Assembly: GCA_033812735.1 (NCBI GenBank) | Contig: JAPXTA010000004.1 | Coordinates: forward strand, 5,664 to 69,663 | DNA from: JABFRJ01 sp033812735 | Lineage (GTDB): Bacteria > Pseudomonadota > Alphaproteobacteria > Rhizobiales > Hyphomicrobiaceae | Reading direction: 5' to 3' | DNA length: 64,000 bases | Shown: piece by piece, positions 35,185 to 43,050 of the stretch | Layout: each line of letters begins with the position of its first letter | Position numbering within the stretch: the first letter of the stretch is position 1 | The notes under the pieces: model-generated | Databases searched by the model: none | The model's input: only the letters and a program-made list of their open reading frames with translations | Told to the model about the DNA's origin: nothing | Translations under genes and position numbers: made by a program

Positions 35185-36738
35185 TTACTGCTTTTCCATA
35201 TGCGGCATCGGATCAACCGGCTTCGAGCCCTGGCGCAGCTCGAAGTGGACCTGCGGCTGATCGACCGTGCCAGTCTTGCCAGCCTTGGCGATGACCTGGC
35301 CACGTTTGATGGCGTCGCCACGTTTCACCAGAAGCTGATCCGCGTGGGCATAGGCCGAGACCCAGCCGTTGTCGTGGCGGATCAGAACCAGATTGCCGTA
35401 GCCTTTGAGTTCGTTGCCTGCATACGCGACCGTGCCGGTATCCGCCGCAACAACATCCGCCCCGAAGGGGACTGCGATATTGACGCCATCGTTGTGCGTG
35501 CCGTCGGGACGCTTGCCGAAGCCGCTGAGCACGGAGCCGCGCACCGGCCACCGGAACTTCGCCCCGGATGCAGGCGTGGCAACAGCGTTCGGCTTGGTTG
35601 GTGCCTGAGCGGCAGGTGGATCGATCGGCGCCATTGTTGTCGCGTCGCTGGCCGTACCGCCGAGCGATGCGACCTGCTGCTCGCTCTTCGGCTGCCCCGC
35701 GTTGATGATTTTCGGCTGCGGCGAGCCGGGAGCGGGCGCAGCGGCTTGCGGCGCGGCGACCGGCTCAACCGGTGGGGTAGGCGCCTGCGCGACACGCGGC
35801 GGCAGCGTCGGCGCGGCAGCGGCCAGAGGAGGCGCAGAAGGAGCCGCCGCCGGTGCTTCACCGGTCGTGCCCGGCACCTTGAGCGTTACGCCAGGGCGAA
35901 GCTTGGTCGGATCGGCGATGCTGTTCTGCTGCTGGAGAACCGCGACCGGGATTTTGTGCTGGCGTGCGATTGCGTACAGCGATTCGCCGGCCTTGATGGT
36001 GTGCGTGCCGGTCCATCCCGCAGCGTCGGATGCCACGGCTACCGGTGCCGGTGCGGCCGGGACCGGTGCGGCCGGTGCCGACGCCATCGGTGCGGTTGCG
36101 GCCGGTGCCGCAGGCGAGGTCGGCTGACCGGGTACTGGGGTGTCAGCAGCGGCGGTCGCGCGCGACATCGGTTTGCGCGACACCGCACCTGCCGGGAGCG
36201 CAAGCTTCTGTCCAGGCTTTAGATTGGCGGTCTTGAGGCCGTTGGCCTCCATAAGTGCCGAGATCGGATAGCCGGTGCGCTTCGAGATTGCATAGAGCGT
36301 ATCGCCCGGCTGCACCTCGACCGTTCGGTTGCTGGCGACCGCGAGCGGCTTTGCGGGCTGCGCCGGTATCGCCGCTGCCTTCGCTTTGGGTGCATCGAAG
36401 GGACGGGACGGTCCAACCCCTCCCGCCGTGGCTGGCGGCGGCAGTGGCGTCGAGACAGGCCGCTGCTGATCGGCAGTGACAGGCGGCAGCTGACCGCGTG
36501 GTCCCGACTCTTGCCATGTCTCCGAGCCAACCGGCGCGCCCGCATTGCTGCGGCGGATCGGTTCGCTGGGCCTAGGCGGCAGGGAATTGGTCTCGCCGAC
36601 TGTGTAGGACGGCTGCTCGAGACGTTTGAAGTCGGTGCTGCAACCGCCAAGAACGGCTGCGAAAACGCCTATTGCCCCGCCGGCAAGGACCCTGCTGGCG
36701 AAGCTCACATTTGCCCCGGTACACTGAGAACGCAACAT
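35185..36738 (-). CDS. NlpD-like LysM/M23 lipoprotein (degenerate LytM)
   Basis: A 517-residue envelope lipoprotein, with lipobox LGGC (Cys33) after a signal peptide. A Pro/Ala-rich linker is followed by LysM1 (about residues 139-182), a linker, LysM2 (about 245-289), a long Pro/Ala linker and a C-terminal M23/LytM domain (about 408-505). Of the four usual zinc ligands only one His is left: the HxxxD positions are Asn416 and Asn420, and the HxH is Gln496-Val-His498. It is therefore likely a non-catalytic amidase activator like NlpD, working in septum splitting during division; LysM domains bind glycan. AGAGG lies 6 bases before the start. A perfect CtrA-type box lies 41 bp upstream, fitting cell-cycle control. 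Confidence 0.87.
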   Translation of the reverse strand: MLRSQCTGANVSFASRVLAGGAIGVFAAVLGGCSTDFKRLEQPSYTVGETNSLPPRPSEPIRRSNAGAPVGSETWQESGPRGQLPPVTADQQRPVSTPLPPPATAGGVGPSRPFDAPKAKAAAIPAQPAKPLAVASNRTVEVQPGDTLYAISKRTGYPISALMEANGLKTANLKPGQKLALPAGAVSRKPMSRATAAADTPVPGQPTSPAAPAATAPMASAPAAPVPAAPAPVAVASDAAGWTGTHTIKAGESLYAIARQHKIPVAVLQQQNSIADPTKLRPGVTLKVPGTTGEAPAAAPSAPPLAAAAPTLPPRVAQAPTPPVEPVAAPQAAAPAPGSPQPKIINAGQPKSEQQVASLGGTASDATTMAPIDPPAAQAPTKPNAVATPASGAKFRWPVRGSVLSGFGKRPDGTHNDGVNIAVPFGADVVAADTGTVAYAGNELKGYGNLVLIRHDNGWVSAYAHADQLLVKRGDAIKRGQVIAKAGKTGTVDQPQVHFELRQGSKPVDPMPHMEKQ

Positions 36739-36778
36739 GATGCACCTCTAACTCCACATCTCATTAACCTCGATGGGG

Positions 36779-36794
36779 TTAACACGCTGTTAAC
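36779..36794. promoter_or_regulatory. CtrA-type box TTAA-N7-TTAAC
   Basis: TTAA (36779-36782), seven bases, then TTAAC (36790-36794) is an exact match to the full CtrA consensus. A third TTAAC half-site lies at 36764-36768. The site sits 41 bp upstream of the NlpD-like gene (minus strand) and about 370 bp upstream of the phasin-like gene (plus strand). Confidence 0.65.
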
Positions 36795-37163
36795 GGCCGC
36801 CTTGCCGTTGAACGCCGATGTGGACCTCGCCCCAATCTTGCCGGTTTGACCGCGACTCGAACCGCCATTGAACGCTGTACGCGACGAGTTGGGTGGCCTC
36901 GCGGCCGAGCCACGGCCGAACTATGGCGGACCGTCAGGGAACGCCGCACAGTGCCGTCGTGGTTGAGAAAGGATTGCAACGCGCGGCGCGCGCAAAACCT
37001 TGTCCACAGGCCAGAGACGCCGGGTCGACCCCGCAACCTTAAATCTGCTCTTTAGCGTCATGCGCCGCCGAGGACGTGGGGTCGGGGGCTGTCTGCGTCG
37101 CGCTTGGCGGTGGGACAGGGTGGCGCCGGTCGAATTGTCCGACACACACCCGAGGAGCCATCG
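36795..37163. other. divergent intergenic region, no gene
   Basis: The 369 bp between the CtrA box and the phasin-like start hold no convincing gene. A frame open from 37104 into the phasin-like gene begins before the strong ribosome-binding site and is read as leader. No clear promoter pair was found for the phasin-like gene. Confidence 0.4.
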
Positions 37164-37850
37164 ATGCCCCAACACCACGCAAGTCACCGTGACACCCCGC
37201 AAGCACCACGCGACAAACTGAGTTTGCCCGCCACTGGGCCGGCCCCCGCCGCCGACCTGTTCGCTGCCATGATCGGCTTTGCCGGGCGCGCGCAGGCGGC
37301 GTTTGCTGAGGCAGCGCTCGCGAACCTGCAACAAACGCTTGAGACGGCTCAAAAAGCTGTCGAGACAACTCGAACATCGACGCGCGAAGTATTGGCAGGC
37401 ACGCCGGTCGATGGCGAAAATCCAGCTCTTGTGCCGCCAGCTGTTGTACCAAATGTCGTCCAAACCATCGCCGACCGGAATATGAAGGCCCTGGAGGAGA
37501 TGGCGACCGTTGCCCAAAAGTGCACCCGCGCCTATCTCGCCCTGCCGTCAGAGCTTGTGAATTGCCGAACGCCGCAAGACGTACTTGGCATCCAGTTTCG
37601 GTTCTGGCGGACGGCCGCCGACGATTGCGCCGAGGCCGGTCGCCGGGTGATGGATGCTATTTCCGGCGAAACTGATGGCGACCACAACCGCCACGTGCCG
37701 ACCGTTGCGGAGGTTTTAGGCCAGCGGACTGCCGTTGTGGCCGAGCGGGCCGGCCAGCGTGAGGGACAGGCCGGCGCCAGGTCCGAGACAGGAACCGGCC
37801 GCGACCAGCCGCGCCGCAGTGCCGCCGGCGAAGCCCGGCTTAACGCTTGA
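37164..37850 (+). CDS. phasin-like granule-associated protein
   Basis: A 228-residue cytoplasmic protein of the Phasin_2 type. GAGGAG (37152-37157) 6 bases before ATG 37164 fixes the start. The central helical part (about residues 30-160) has the amphipathic pattern FAAMIGFAGRAQAAFAEAALANLQQTLETAQKAVE and a second helix pair with EEMATVAQKCTRAYLALPSELVNCRTPQDVLGIQFRFWRTAADDCAEAGRRV. The C-terminus is charged and likely disordered. Phasins coat polyhydroxyalkanoate granules, controlling their size; no PHA synthase gene is nearby, and a general membrane-associated role is possible. The gene ends at an intrinsic terminator. Confidence 0.7.
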   Translation: MPQHHASHRDTPQAPRDKLSLPATGPAPAADLFAAMIGFAGRAQAAFAEAALANLQQTLETAQKAVETTRTSTREVLAGTPVDGENPALVPPAVVPNVVQTIADRNMKALEEMATVAQKCTRAYLALPSELVNCRTPQDVLGIQFRFWRTAADDCAEAGRRVMDAISGETDGDHNRHVPTVAEVLGQRTAVVAERAGQREGQAGARSETGTGRDQPRRSAAGEARLNA

Positions 37851-37883
37851 CCGGGCTGTCCCATTGCCTGTAAGAGCATCCCG

Positions 37884-37925
37884 CGCGGGCTCCCCTCGGA
37901 CTTTCCTGGGGGCCCGCGTTCGTTT
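37884..37925 (+). terminator. intrinsic terminator of the phasin-like gene
   Basis: CGCGGGC-TCCCC (37884-37895) pairs with GGGGGCCCGCG (to 37918), with one bulge and a loop of about 12 bases; TTCGTTTT follows. It comes 34 bp after the stop codon. Confidence 0.7.
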
Positions 37926-37949
37926 TGCGCTTCCGTGATCGATTGCCGG

Positions 37950-38075
37950 GAACCATCTGGTTCAGGCTCCGGTCTGTCGGCCCCCGAGAGGGGGCAGAGG
38001 AGAGAGCGCAGCGAAGGCTGCCGGCATGGGCCGTGCGGCTCCTCATCCCGTGAATATCGAAAGACGGAGACAGCA
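37950..38075 (+). promoter_or_regulatory. structured 5' leader of rpsD
   Basis: Hairpin 1 is GAACC-ATCT-GGTTC (37950-37963). Hairpin 2 is GCCCCC-GAGA-GGGGGC (37980-37995) with a GNRA loop. Purine-rich and GC-rich segments follow up to GGAGA before the ATG. Ribosomal protein S4 is a known translational autoregulator in other bacteria, so this leader is a candidate S4-binding site. Confidence 0.4.
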
Positions 38076-38693
38076 ATGACCAAACGCGTTCGCGCCAAAC
38101 ATAAAATCGATCGCCGGCTCGGCCAGAACATCTGGGGCCGCTCGAAGAGCCCGCTCAACAAGCGTGAGAGCCGCCCCGGCCAGCATGGCGAACGCCGCGC
38201 CGGCAAACTGTCCGACTATGGCCAACAGCTCCGCGCCAAGCAGAAGCTCAAGGGCTACTACGGCAACATCGGCGAGCGTCAGTTCAACCGCATCTACGTA
38301 GAAGCGACCCGCCTCAAGGGCTCGACCTCAGAGCTGCTGATCGGCCTTCTCGAGCGCCGTCTCGACGCCGTCGTCTATCGCTCGAAGTTCGTGCCGACCG
38401 TCTTCGCTGCGCGCCAGTTCATCAGCCACGGTCACGTCACCGTCAATGGCAAGAAGGTCAACGTCGCGAGCTATCGCTGCCGCGTCAACGACGTGATCGA
38501 GGTGAAGCAACCGGCCCGCACCATGACGATGGTCCTCGAGGCCATCAAGTCCGGCGAGCGCGAAGTTCCCGATTACATCGACGCCGACCACAACAAGTTC
38601 ACGGCCAAGCTGCTCCGCATCCCGGCGCTCTCCGACGTCCCGTTCCCGGTTCAGATGGAACCGAACCTGGTCGTCGAATACTACTCGCGCTAA
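38076..38693 (+). CDS. rpsD: 30S ribosomal protein S4
   Basis: A 205-residue primary rRNA-binding protein that nucleates 30S assembly by binding 16S rRNA; it is also part of the mRNA-entry helicase site. The sequence is complete: MTKRVRAKHKIDRRLGQNIW at the N-terminus, the LKGYYGNIGERQFNRIYVEATR region, then the S4 RNA-binding domain (about residues 93-155) with LERRLDAVVYRSKFVPTVFAARQFISHGHV. It ends in the conserved NLVVEYYSR. Length matches alphaproteobacterial S4, which lacks the zinc-binding cysteines. ATG 38076 has GGAGA upstream. It is a single gene with its own leader and a strong terminator, away from the main ribosomal operon, as is common in this class. Confidence 0.98.
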   Translation: MTKRVRAKHKIDRRLGQNIWGRSKSPLNKRESRPGQHGERRAGKLSDYGQQLRAKQKLKGYYGNIGERQFNRIYVEATRLKGSTSELLIGLLERRLDAVVYRSKFVPTVFAARQFISHGHVTVNGKKVNVASYRCRVNDVIEVKQPARTMTMVLEAIKSGEREVPDYIDADHNKFTAKLLRIPALSDVPFPVQMEPNLVVEYYSR

Positions 38694-38725
38694 CCCGCGA
38701 CCGCCTTACTGCTTGGAGACGTCCG

Positions 38726-38758
38726 AACTCGCCCGGCTTGCCGGGCGAGTTTGTTTTT
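38726..38758 (+). terminator. rpsD intrinsic terminator
   Basis: AACTCGCCCGGC (38726-38737) and GCCGGGCGAGTT (38740-38751) are perfectly complementary, followed by TTTGTTTTT. It begins 33 bp after the rpsD stop. Confidence 0.93.
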
Positions 38759-38852
38759 GGCGGCTGATCGGCGTCTCTTGTTGAAGCGCTGCGATGTCCT
38801 CGGCCTCTCTGGATCGAGAGGGACATGTCGCCGAGCGCGCTCCTGGACGACC

Positions 38853-39080
38853 CTAGGGGCTTTCTCGCCCGCAACTGATCATGGCAGCGCCGCCCCCGGC
38901 GAAAGCCGCGAACACCTGCGCGACGAGGGCATCGAGCGCGAGCGCCGTCACATATACGAAAGCCGAGGCGACGATGAGCAGGCCGACACTGGCCCTCCAT
39001 GCGGGCATTCTGAGGAGACGGCGCAAATAAAGTCTGCGCTGGCTTTCAGAGACTTCGTGATAGTCACGACCGTCGTCCAT
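38853..39080 (-). CDS. small membrane protein, 75 aa
   Basis: No recognised family. AGGAG 8 bases before ATG 39080 supports translation. The first 30 residues are charged and basic (SQRRLYLRRLLRMP), followed by one long hydrophobic segment (about residues 30-65, ASVGLLIVASAFVYVTALALDALVAQVFAAF) that could be one or two TM helices. The overall form suits a small inner-membrane protein with a cytoplasmic basic N-terminus. A perfect inverted repeat (39097-39112) lies 17 bp upstream of the start. It sits between the rpsD terminator and tRNA-Leu. Confidence 0.55.
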   Translation of the reverse strand: MDDGRDYHEVSESQRRLYLRRLLRMPAWRASVGLLIVASAFVYVTALALDALVAQVFAAFAGGGAAMISCGRESP

Positions 39081-39096
39081 GGCGCATCTCCTGCCC

Positions 39097-39112
39097 CTAG
39101 ACTAAAGTCTAG
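39097..39112. promoter_or_regulatory. CTAGACT-AA-AGTCTAG inverted repeat
   Basis: Perfect 7-bp arms (39097-39103 and 39106-39112) separated by two bases, 16 bp upstream of the small membrane protein start and just before its ribosome-binding site. The size suits an operator for a dimeric regulator. Confidence 0.45.
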
Positions 39113-39275
39113 AGCAGAAATCAGGCACATGCAACGCGAATGGTCCGCGCCAGACTGCGGCTCGACCGCCGAAGGCATCAGCGACCTAATGAGAGCTAAA
39201 ACGAAAAAAGCGAGCACAAGGCTCGCTCTAGGCTCGGACCGGAAATAGCTTGCTAGAGTTCTTTCCGGTGCCGAC

Positions 39276-39361
39276 TGGTGCGGTCGAGAGGACTCGAACC
39301 TCCACGCCTTTTGGGCGCTACCACCTCAAGGTAGTGCGTCTACCAGTTCCGCCACGACCGC
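39276..39361 (-). tRNA. tRNA-Leu (anticodon GAG)
   Basis: On the minus strand a complete class II tRNA can be folded. The acceptor stem GCGGTCG/CGACCGC is followed by discriminator A and an encoded CCA (plus-strand TGGT, 39276-39279). The T-arm has GGTTCGAGTCC. There is a long variable arm, and the anticodon stem CTACC/GGTAG encloses loop TTGAGGT with anticodon GAG (plus-strand 39325-39327). It reads CUC and CUU leucine codons. No integrase or attachment-site duplication was seen beside it. Confidence 0.95.
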
Positions 39362-39469
39362 ATGTCCATCGGGACGGCACCGTCTAGCAAACATGATCTA
39401 AGCTTACAAGCGAAGTTTGGTGACCACCTGCTTCAGCGCCAGATTGTTTGCACCAGTGCCGCTCCCGTC

Positions 39470-40129
39470 TCACGCGATGGGCGTGTTGGGGTAGGCGAGT
39501 TGCTCGCGTGCCCGCCACTCGTTGGTGACGTAGTTGACGATCAGCGACTTGCGGACACCATCGATCTGCCGCGGCTCGAACCCGTGGTACGTGTTGTTCG
39601 ACGGCACGAAAATCAGCGCACCGTTGGACTGGAAGGGCGACGCGCCGACATGGCGTTTGTCGTTGTCGTAGATGTCGGTGCCGAGCGCTGCGTGCGACGC
39701 ATCCTTCGACAGATAGATGAGGAACGTGAAGGCCTTCACGCCGAGGTCGGTGTGCGGCTCCAGCCAGAAACCATTGGTGTCCTGCGCAAACTCTACCCGC
39801 AGATACGTGCCCTTCAGCTTCGTCCCGAAGATCCGGTCGATGGCCGAAGTGACCTTCTGGTCCTGCAGCGCTTCGTTGAAGCTCTTGCAGACGCCGTGCA
39901 ATGCCATGTTCTCGGCATCGAAGTATTTGCGCGTGGCGTTGTGAACTTCACGTTTGCCGGAAATGCCTCCAAGTGCCGGGGCAGGGAACGGCAGCGCCAA
40001 GATGTCGTCGACGCTGTCCTGCGGCAGGCAGTTCTCGAGGAACCAGTGACGGTAGGGCGTCTCGTTGCGCTTGCTCGCTTCAAAGCTCTTTATGAGGCTG
40101 GCCGCGATAGCGTCTTTTGAACTCGGCAT
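39470..40129 (-). CDS. 2OG-Fe(II) oxygenase family protein
   Basis: A 219-residue cytoplasmic dioxygenase-like protein with a double-stranded beta-helix fold. The iron ligands are His126 and Asp128 (EPHTDLG) and His182 (TYHGFEPR); the 2-oxoglutarate-binding Arg193 is in GVRKSLIVNYV. The pattern resembles 2OG oxygenases of the prolyl-hydroxylase type found in glycan or small-molecule modification. The first 90 residues are helical (HWFLENCLPQDSVDDILAL). The substrate is unknown. It is divergent from the AEC transporter gene; downstream on the same strand is tRNA-Leu. Confidence 0.85.
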   Translation of the reverse strand: MPSSKDAIAASLIKSFEASKRNETPYRHWFLENCLPQDSVDDILALPFPAPALGGISGKREVHNATRKYFDAENMALHGVCKSFNEALQDQKVTSAIDRIFGTKLKGTYLRVEFAQDTNGFWLEPHTDLGVKAFTFLIYLSKDASHAALGTDIYDNDKRHVGASPFQSNGALIFVPSNNTYHGFEPRQIDGVRKSLIVNYVTNEWRAREQLAYPNTPIA

Positions 40130-40447
40130 CTGGTCGGGATCCTTGAGCAGTCATAGGTCGTTGGGCCGCGTTGCCGGGCCTCACCTGTTATGCGTGCAAC
40201 GAACGATGTTTGCGATGCAAGGGCAACCAAAATCCGACCTCGCGCGGAGACCGACTGTGGATTGCAGGCGCAGGCCCGGCCCGGACGCATGTCCACGCGC
40301 GAGTTCGCGGCACAGCTATGCCTGCGTCAGGGGCACGGGCGGCTTGTTGTGGCCCGACTCATCTGAAATGACACCCTCAGAGGGTAGACGCGCGCTATCG
40401 GCCCGAACGAGACCGTTCGGCGGCGCTGCGTGGCATATCGAAACGCG
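40130..40447. other. 318-bp divergent intergenic region
   Basis: It contains no convincing gene. The only clear structure is a perfect inverted repeat ACCCTC-A-GAGGGT (40375-40387), about 60 bp upstream of the AEC transporter start, as a candidate operator. Promoters for both divergent genes must lie here but were not resolved. Confidence 0.4.
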
Positions 40448-41365
40448 ATGGCTCTGTTTATCGACATTCTGACCAAGGTTTCGCTGCCGATCGTCGTGCT
40501 GGTCGCGATCGGCTGGGCGCTGCAAGGGCGTCTGAAACTCGATGTGGGAAGCTTGAACCGGCTGCAGATGCAGGTCGTCCTGCCGGCGTTCATGCTGCAT
40601 TCGTTGGCCACCGGCAAGCAACCGCTGTCGGCCGTCTGGCCGGTGTTCTACGCCGGCTTCGTCCTCTTCCTACTCGTCATTCCGATTGGTTGGCTGACCG
40701 TCCTTCTGTTCCGCCAACGGCCGTCTCTGGGCCCGATGATGGGCCTCGCCACCGGCTACGCCAATGTCGGCTTCTTTGGCATTCCGGTGACGCTGCTGGC
40801 ATTCGGGCCGGATCACCTGATCTACATGTCCGTCATGACGGCGCTGACGACGATACTGATCTGCACGGTCGGCGTCGCATTGTTGGCACCGGCGGGATCG
40901 TCATGGTTGAGCAAGGTCAAGATCGCCTTTGAAACCCCGCTCATTCCGTCTGTCGCGCTCGGTCTCGCGTTGCGCGGTCTCAACGTCGATATGCCGGCCG
41001 TGGTGTCCCAGCCATTGCAGTTCATCGGCTCCATCTTCACGCCGCTCGCGCTCTACACGCTCGGAGCCCAGATCGCGTCGTCGAAGGTGGTGAAGTTCGA
41101 ATGGATCCCGCAGTTGCTGATGATCGCTCTGCGCTTTCTCATCGCGCCGGCCATCGCGTGGGCGCTGTGTGCCTACATGGAATTTCCGCGCGACGTCACG
41201 AACGTCATCGTCGTCGCCGCAGCGACACCGGTCGGGGTGCTGATCACGATCTTCGCCGCCGAGTACGATACGGAGCCTGAATTCATTTCGACCGCAGTCG
41301 TTGTCTCGACGATCTTGTCGCCATTGTTCGTGACGGGCTGGATTTTGCTGACGCGGCTCTACTGA
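40448..41365 (+). CDS. AEC-family transporter
   Basis: A 305-residue inner-membrane protein of the auxin efflux carrier family with about ten TM segments. Family features are the LGPMMGLATGYANVGFFGIP segment, the N-terminal half VVLPAFMLHSLATGK and the C-terminal repeat ending in FVTGWILLTRLY; the second half has AAATPVGVLITIFAAEYDTEPEF. Bacterial members export malonate, malate or other organic anions; the substrate here is unknown. ATG 40448 is preferred to GTG 40430, which would add six residues. It ends at a strong terminator. Confidence 0.88.
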   Translation: MALFIDILTKVSLPIVVLVAIGWALQGRLKLDVGSLNRLQMQVVLPAFMLHSLATGKQPLSAVWPVFYAGFVLFLLVIPIGWLTVLLFRQRPSLGPMMGLATGYANVGFFGIPVTLLAFGPDHLIYMSVMTALTTILICTVGVALLAPAGSSWLSKVKIAFETPLIPSVALGLALRGLNVDMPAVVSQPLQFIGSIFTPLALYTLGAQIASSKVVKFEWIPQLLMIALRFLIAPAIAWALCAYMEFPRDVTNVIVVAAATPVGVLITIFAAEYDTEPEFISTAVVVSTILSPLFVTGWILLTRLY

Positions 41366-41374
41366 CGACAAAAA

Positions 41375-41404
41375 AGGGCGGCCGGTCGCGCGACGGGCCG
41401 CCCT
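41375..41404. terminator. bidirectional intrinsic terminator
   Basis: AGGGCGGCC (41375-41383) and GGCCGCCCT (41396-41404) are perfect 9-bp arms around 12 bases, with an A-run before and a TATCTATTT tail after. It separates two convergent genes. Confidence 0.85.
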
Positions 41405-41429
41405 ATCTATTTGTCATGCGGGTGGTGCG

Positions 41430-42434
41430 TTATGGACGGCGCCCCACGGCTGCGTCGAGCTTGCGTTGCACCGGTTCGTATCGCCGCCAGCCCGGGATGG
41501 GCGCAGCGAGATTTACGTTCTTCCATGCCGGGTCGTACGGCGGCTTCTGTAGAGCCGGCAGCCGCTCGAACAGCTTGTCCACGAAGCGCAGCATGCGGCG
41601 ATGGCGATCGCTGCCAGGCTGCCAGTTGAAGACCGCGAGCACGGTTGGCACCGAAACGGTTTCGACTTTCTGTCCCTGCGGAATGAGCTTGGGATAATCG
41701 CTGCTTTCGAGGGTTGCAGGCAGGTATAAATCCTCGAGTTCCTTCGTGTACGGCACGGTCAGCAGCTTGAAGCCGGCGGGGAAATCACCCTTCGCGAGTG
41801 GCTCGATCGGCTTCGTCGTCACCCAGAACGTGCCGGCATATTTATCGCTCGTGCGCATCTCGCGCATGGCGACGGGATGCGGATCGAACTTCTCCTGCAC
41901 CTGGATGCCAAGCCGCCTGAAGATCAGCGGTCCGGTATAGGCGGCGGCCGTTCCCGCCGAATTGAAGTTGACCGGCTTGCCTTTGAGATCCTGCAGCGAA
42001 TTGATTTCCGGGCGCACCAGAATATGCACTTCCGATGGGAAGAGGTTGGCGATGTAGTTCACCCGGTCGAGCAACCGCGGAACCTTCTCCACGTTCTGGA
42101 AATGCTCGAGCGTGTCGCCGAACAGAATGGCTGCATCCACGCCTTTAAGCAGCATGAGATCCGCCATGTTGTCGAATGGGCCGCGCGTGACGATCGGCAA
42201 CACGCGCATGTTGTCGCCGTCGTCGAGTGCGCGGGCGAGTTCAGCCGCAAAGCGCAACGGCGCGCCTTCAGTGCGGCCAGCCGCGATGCCGACGGTCCAT
42301 TCGTTGATCTGCTGGCGCGCGCGTGGCGAGTTCCAATCGTACTTCTGCTGAGCCGACGCAATCGTCGGCATCAGCAGTGCGGTGGCGATCGTGAGGCCCG
42401 CCAACCGCCGCAGGAATGTGTGACGCATGTACAT
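41430..42434 (-). CDS. TAXI-family TRAP-type solute-binding protein
   Basis: A 334-residue periplasmic binding protein. A signal peptide (LRRLAGLTIATALLMPTIASAQ) precedes a mature domain with TVGIAAGRTEGAPLRFAAELARAL, a typical TAXI beginning (GTGGTYYP-like region altered here), then LLKGVDAAILFGDTLEHFQNVEKVP, and LKGKPVNFNSAGTAAAYTGPLIFRRLGI. The family captures organic acids or amino acids for TRAP transporters. The membrane subunits DctQ/DctM are absent nearby, so the protein may be an orphan or act with a distant permease. Two ATG codons six bases apart (42434 and 42428) are possible. It is downstream of the DsrE-like gene. Confidence 0.8.
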   Translation of the reverse strand: MYMRHTFLRRLAGLTIATALLMPTIASAQQKYDWNSPRARQQINEWTVGIAAGRTEGAPLRFAAELARALDDGDNMRVLPIVTRGPFDNMADLMLLKGVDAAILFGDTLEHFQNVEKVPRLLDRVNYIANLFPSEVHILVRPEINSLQDLKGKPVNFNSAGTAAAYTGPLIFRRLGIQVQEKFDPHPVAMREMRTSDKYAGTFWVTTKPIEPLAKGDFPAGFKLLTVPYTKELEDLYLPATLESSDYPKLIPQGQKVETVSVPTVLAVFNWQPGSDRHRRMLRFVDKLFERLPALQKPPYDPAWKNVNLAAPIPGWRRYEPVQRKLDAAVGRRP

Positions 42435-42486
42435 GTTTCCCCTGTTGTCCTGAGCGGTAAGCGCATGCCCCGCCGATCGCGTTCGG

Positions 42487-42930
42487 TTATGGCCGGATGT
42501 AGCTGTAGCCCTTCGCCTGCAGCTCCATCAGCGTGATCACGCCAGACGGAACGAGCTTCGCTTCGCTGACGAGCGGAAACTCTTTGCCTTCCGCCTTCGT
42601 CATGTTGTCACGCGTGTTTTGGCACGCGACGAAGTGCAGATTGGGATTCTCGAGCGACATTGTCGCGACGCGCTGCTTGACCGGGCTGGTGTCGCCGCGA
42701 AGCAGGTGAAGGCCGGGACCATACGTGACGATCTGGACGTCGACCGTCTCCTTCTTGGCCTTGTAATAGTTGATCACGTTCTGCGCATTGTTGAGCGCGA
42801 GATTCATGCCGGCCGGATCATTCATGCTGACCTGGATCGCGACCTTGTGCTTGGCATCCTGTGCCGCGGCGACAGTGCCGGCCCCGAACAGCGCAAGCAG
42901 CGCGACCATGGATTTTACGATGAAGTTCAT
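42487..42930 (-). CDS. DsrE/DsrF-like family secreted protein
   Basis: A 147-residue protein. ATG 42930 is fixed by AGGAG 8 bases upstream, which puts a signal peptide (VKSMVALLALFGAGTVAAAQ) at the N-terminus. The mature part (KVAIQVSMNDPAGMNLALNNAQNVINYYKA, VQIVTYGPGLHLLR, then LHFVACQNTRDNM) has the alternating strand-helix pattern of DsrE-like proteins, with one cysteine in VACQNT where the family often keeps the active cysteine. Such proteins act in sulfur trafficking or as accessory periplasmic proteins. It is 52 bp upstream of the TAXI gene on the same strand, suggesting co-transcription. Confidence 0.75.
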   Translation of the reverse strand: MNFIVKSMVALLALFGAGTVAAAQDAKHKVAIQVSMNDPAGMNLALNNAQNVINYYKAKKETVDVQIVTYGPGLHLLRGDTSPVKQRVATMSLENPNLHFVACQNTRDNMTKAEGKEFPLVSEAKLVPSGVITLMELQAKGYSYIRP

Positions 42931-43050
42931 TCCGCATCTCCTGAGGACAGTGTCGAAGTCGTGACGTCTAGTTGGATATTGATTGAAGGAATTTTGTCGG
43001 AAGGCCGGTGAAGAAAGGCCGCGAAGAATGCGGTGATCCAATGGCAACAG

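Noticed and set aside
39276..39361. tRNA-Leu as an attachment site of an integrated element
   Set aside because: No integrase, no direct repeat of the tRNA end and no change in gene style were seen on either side.
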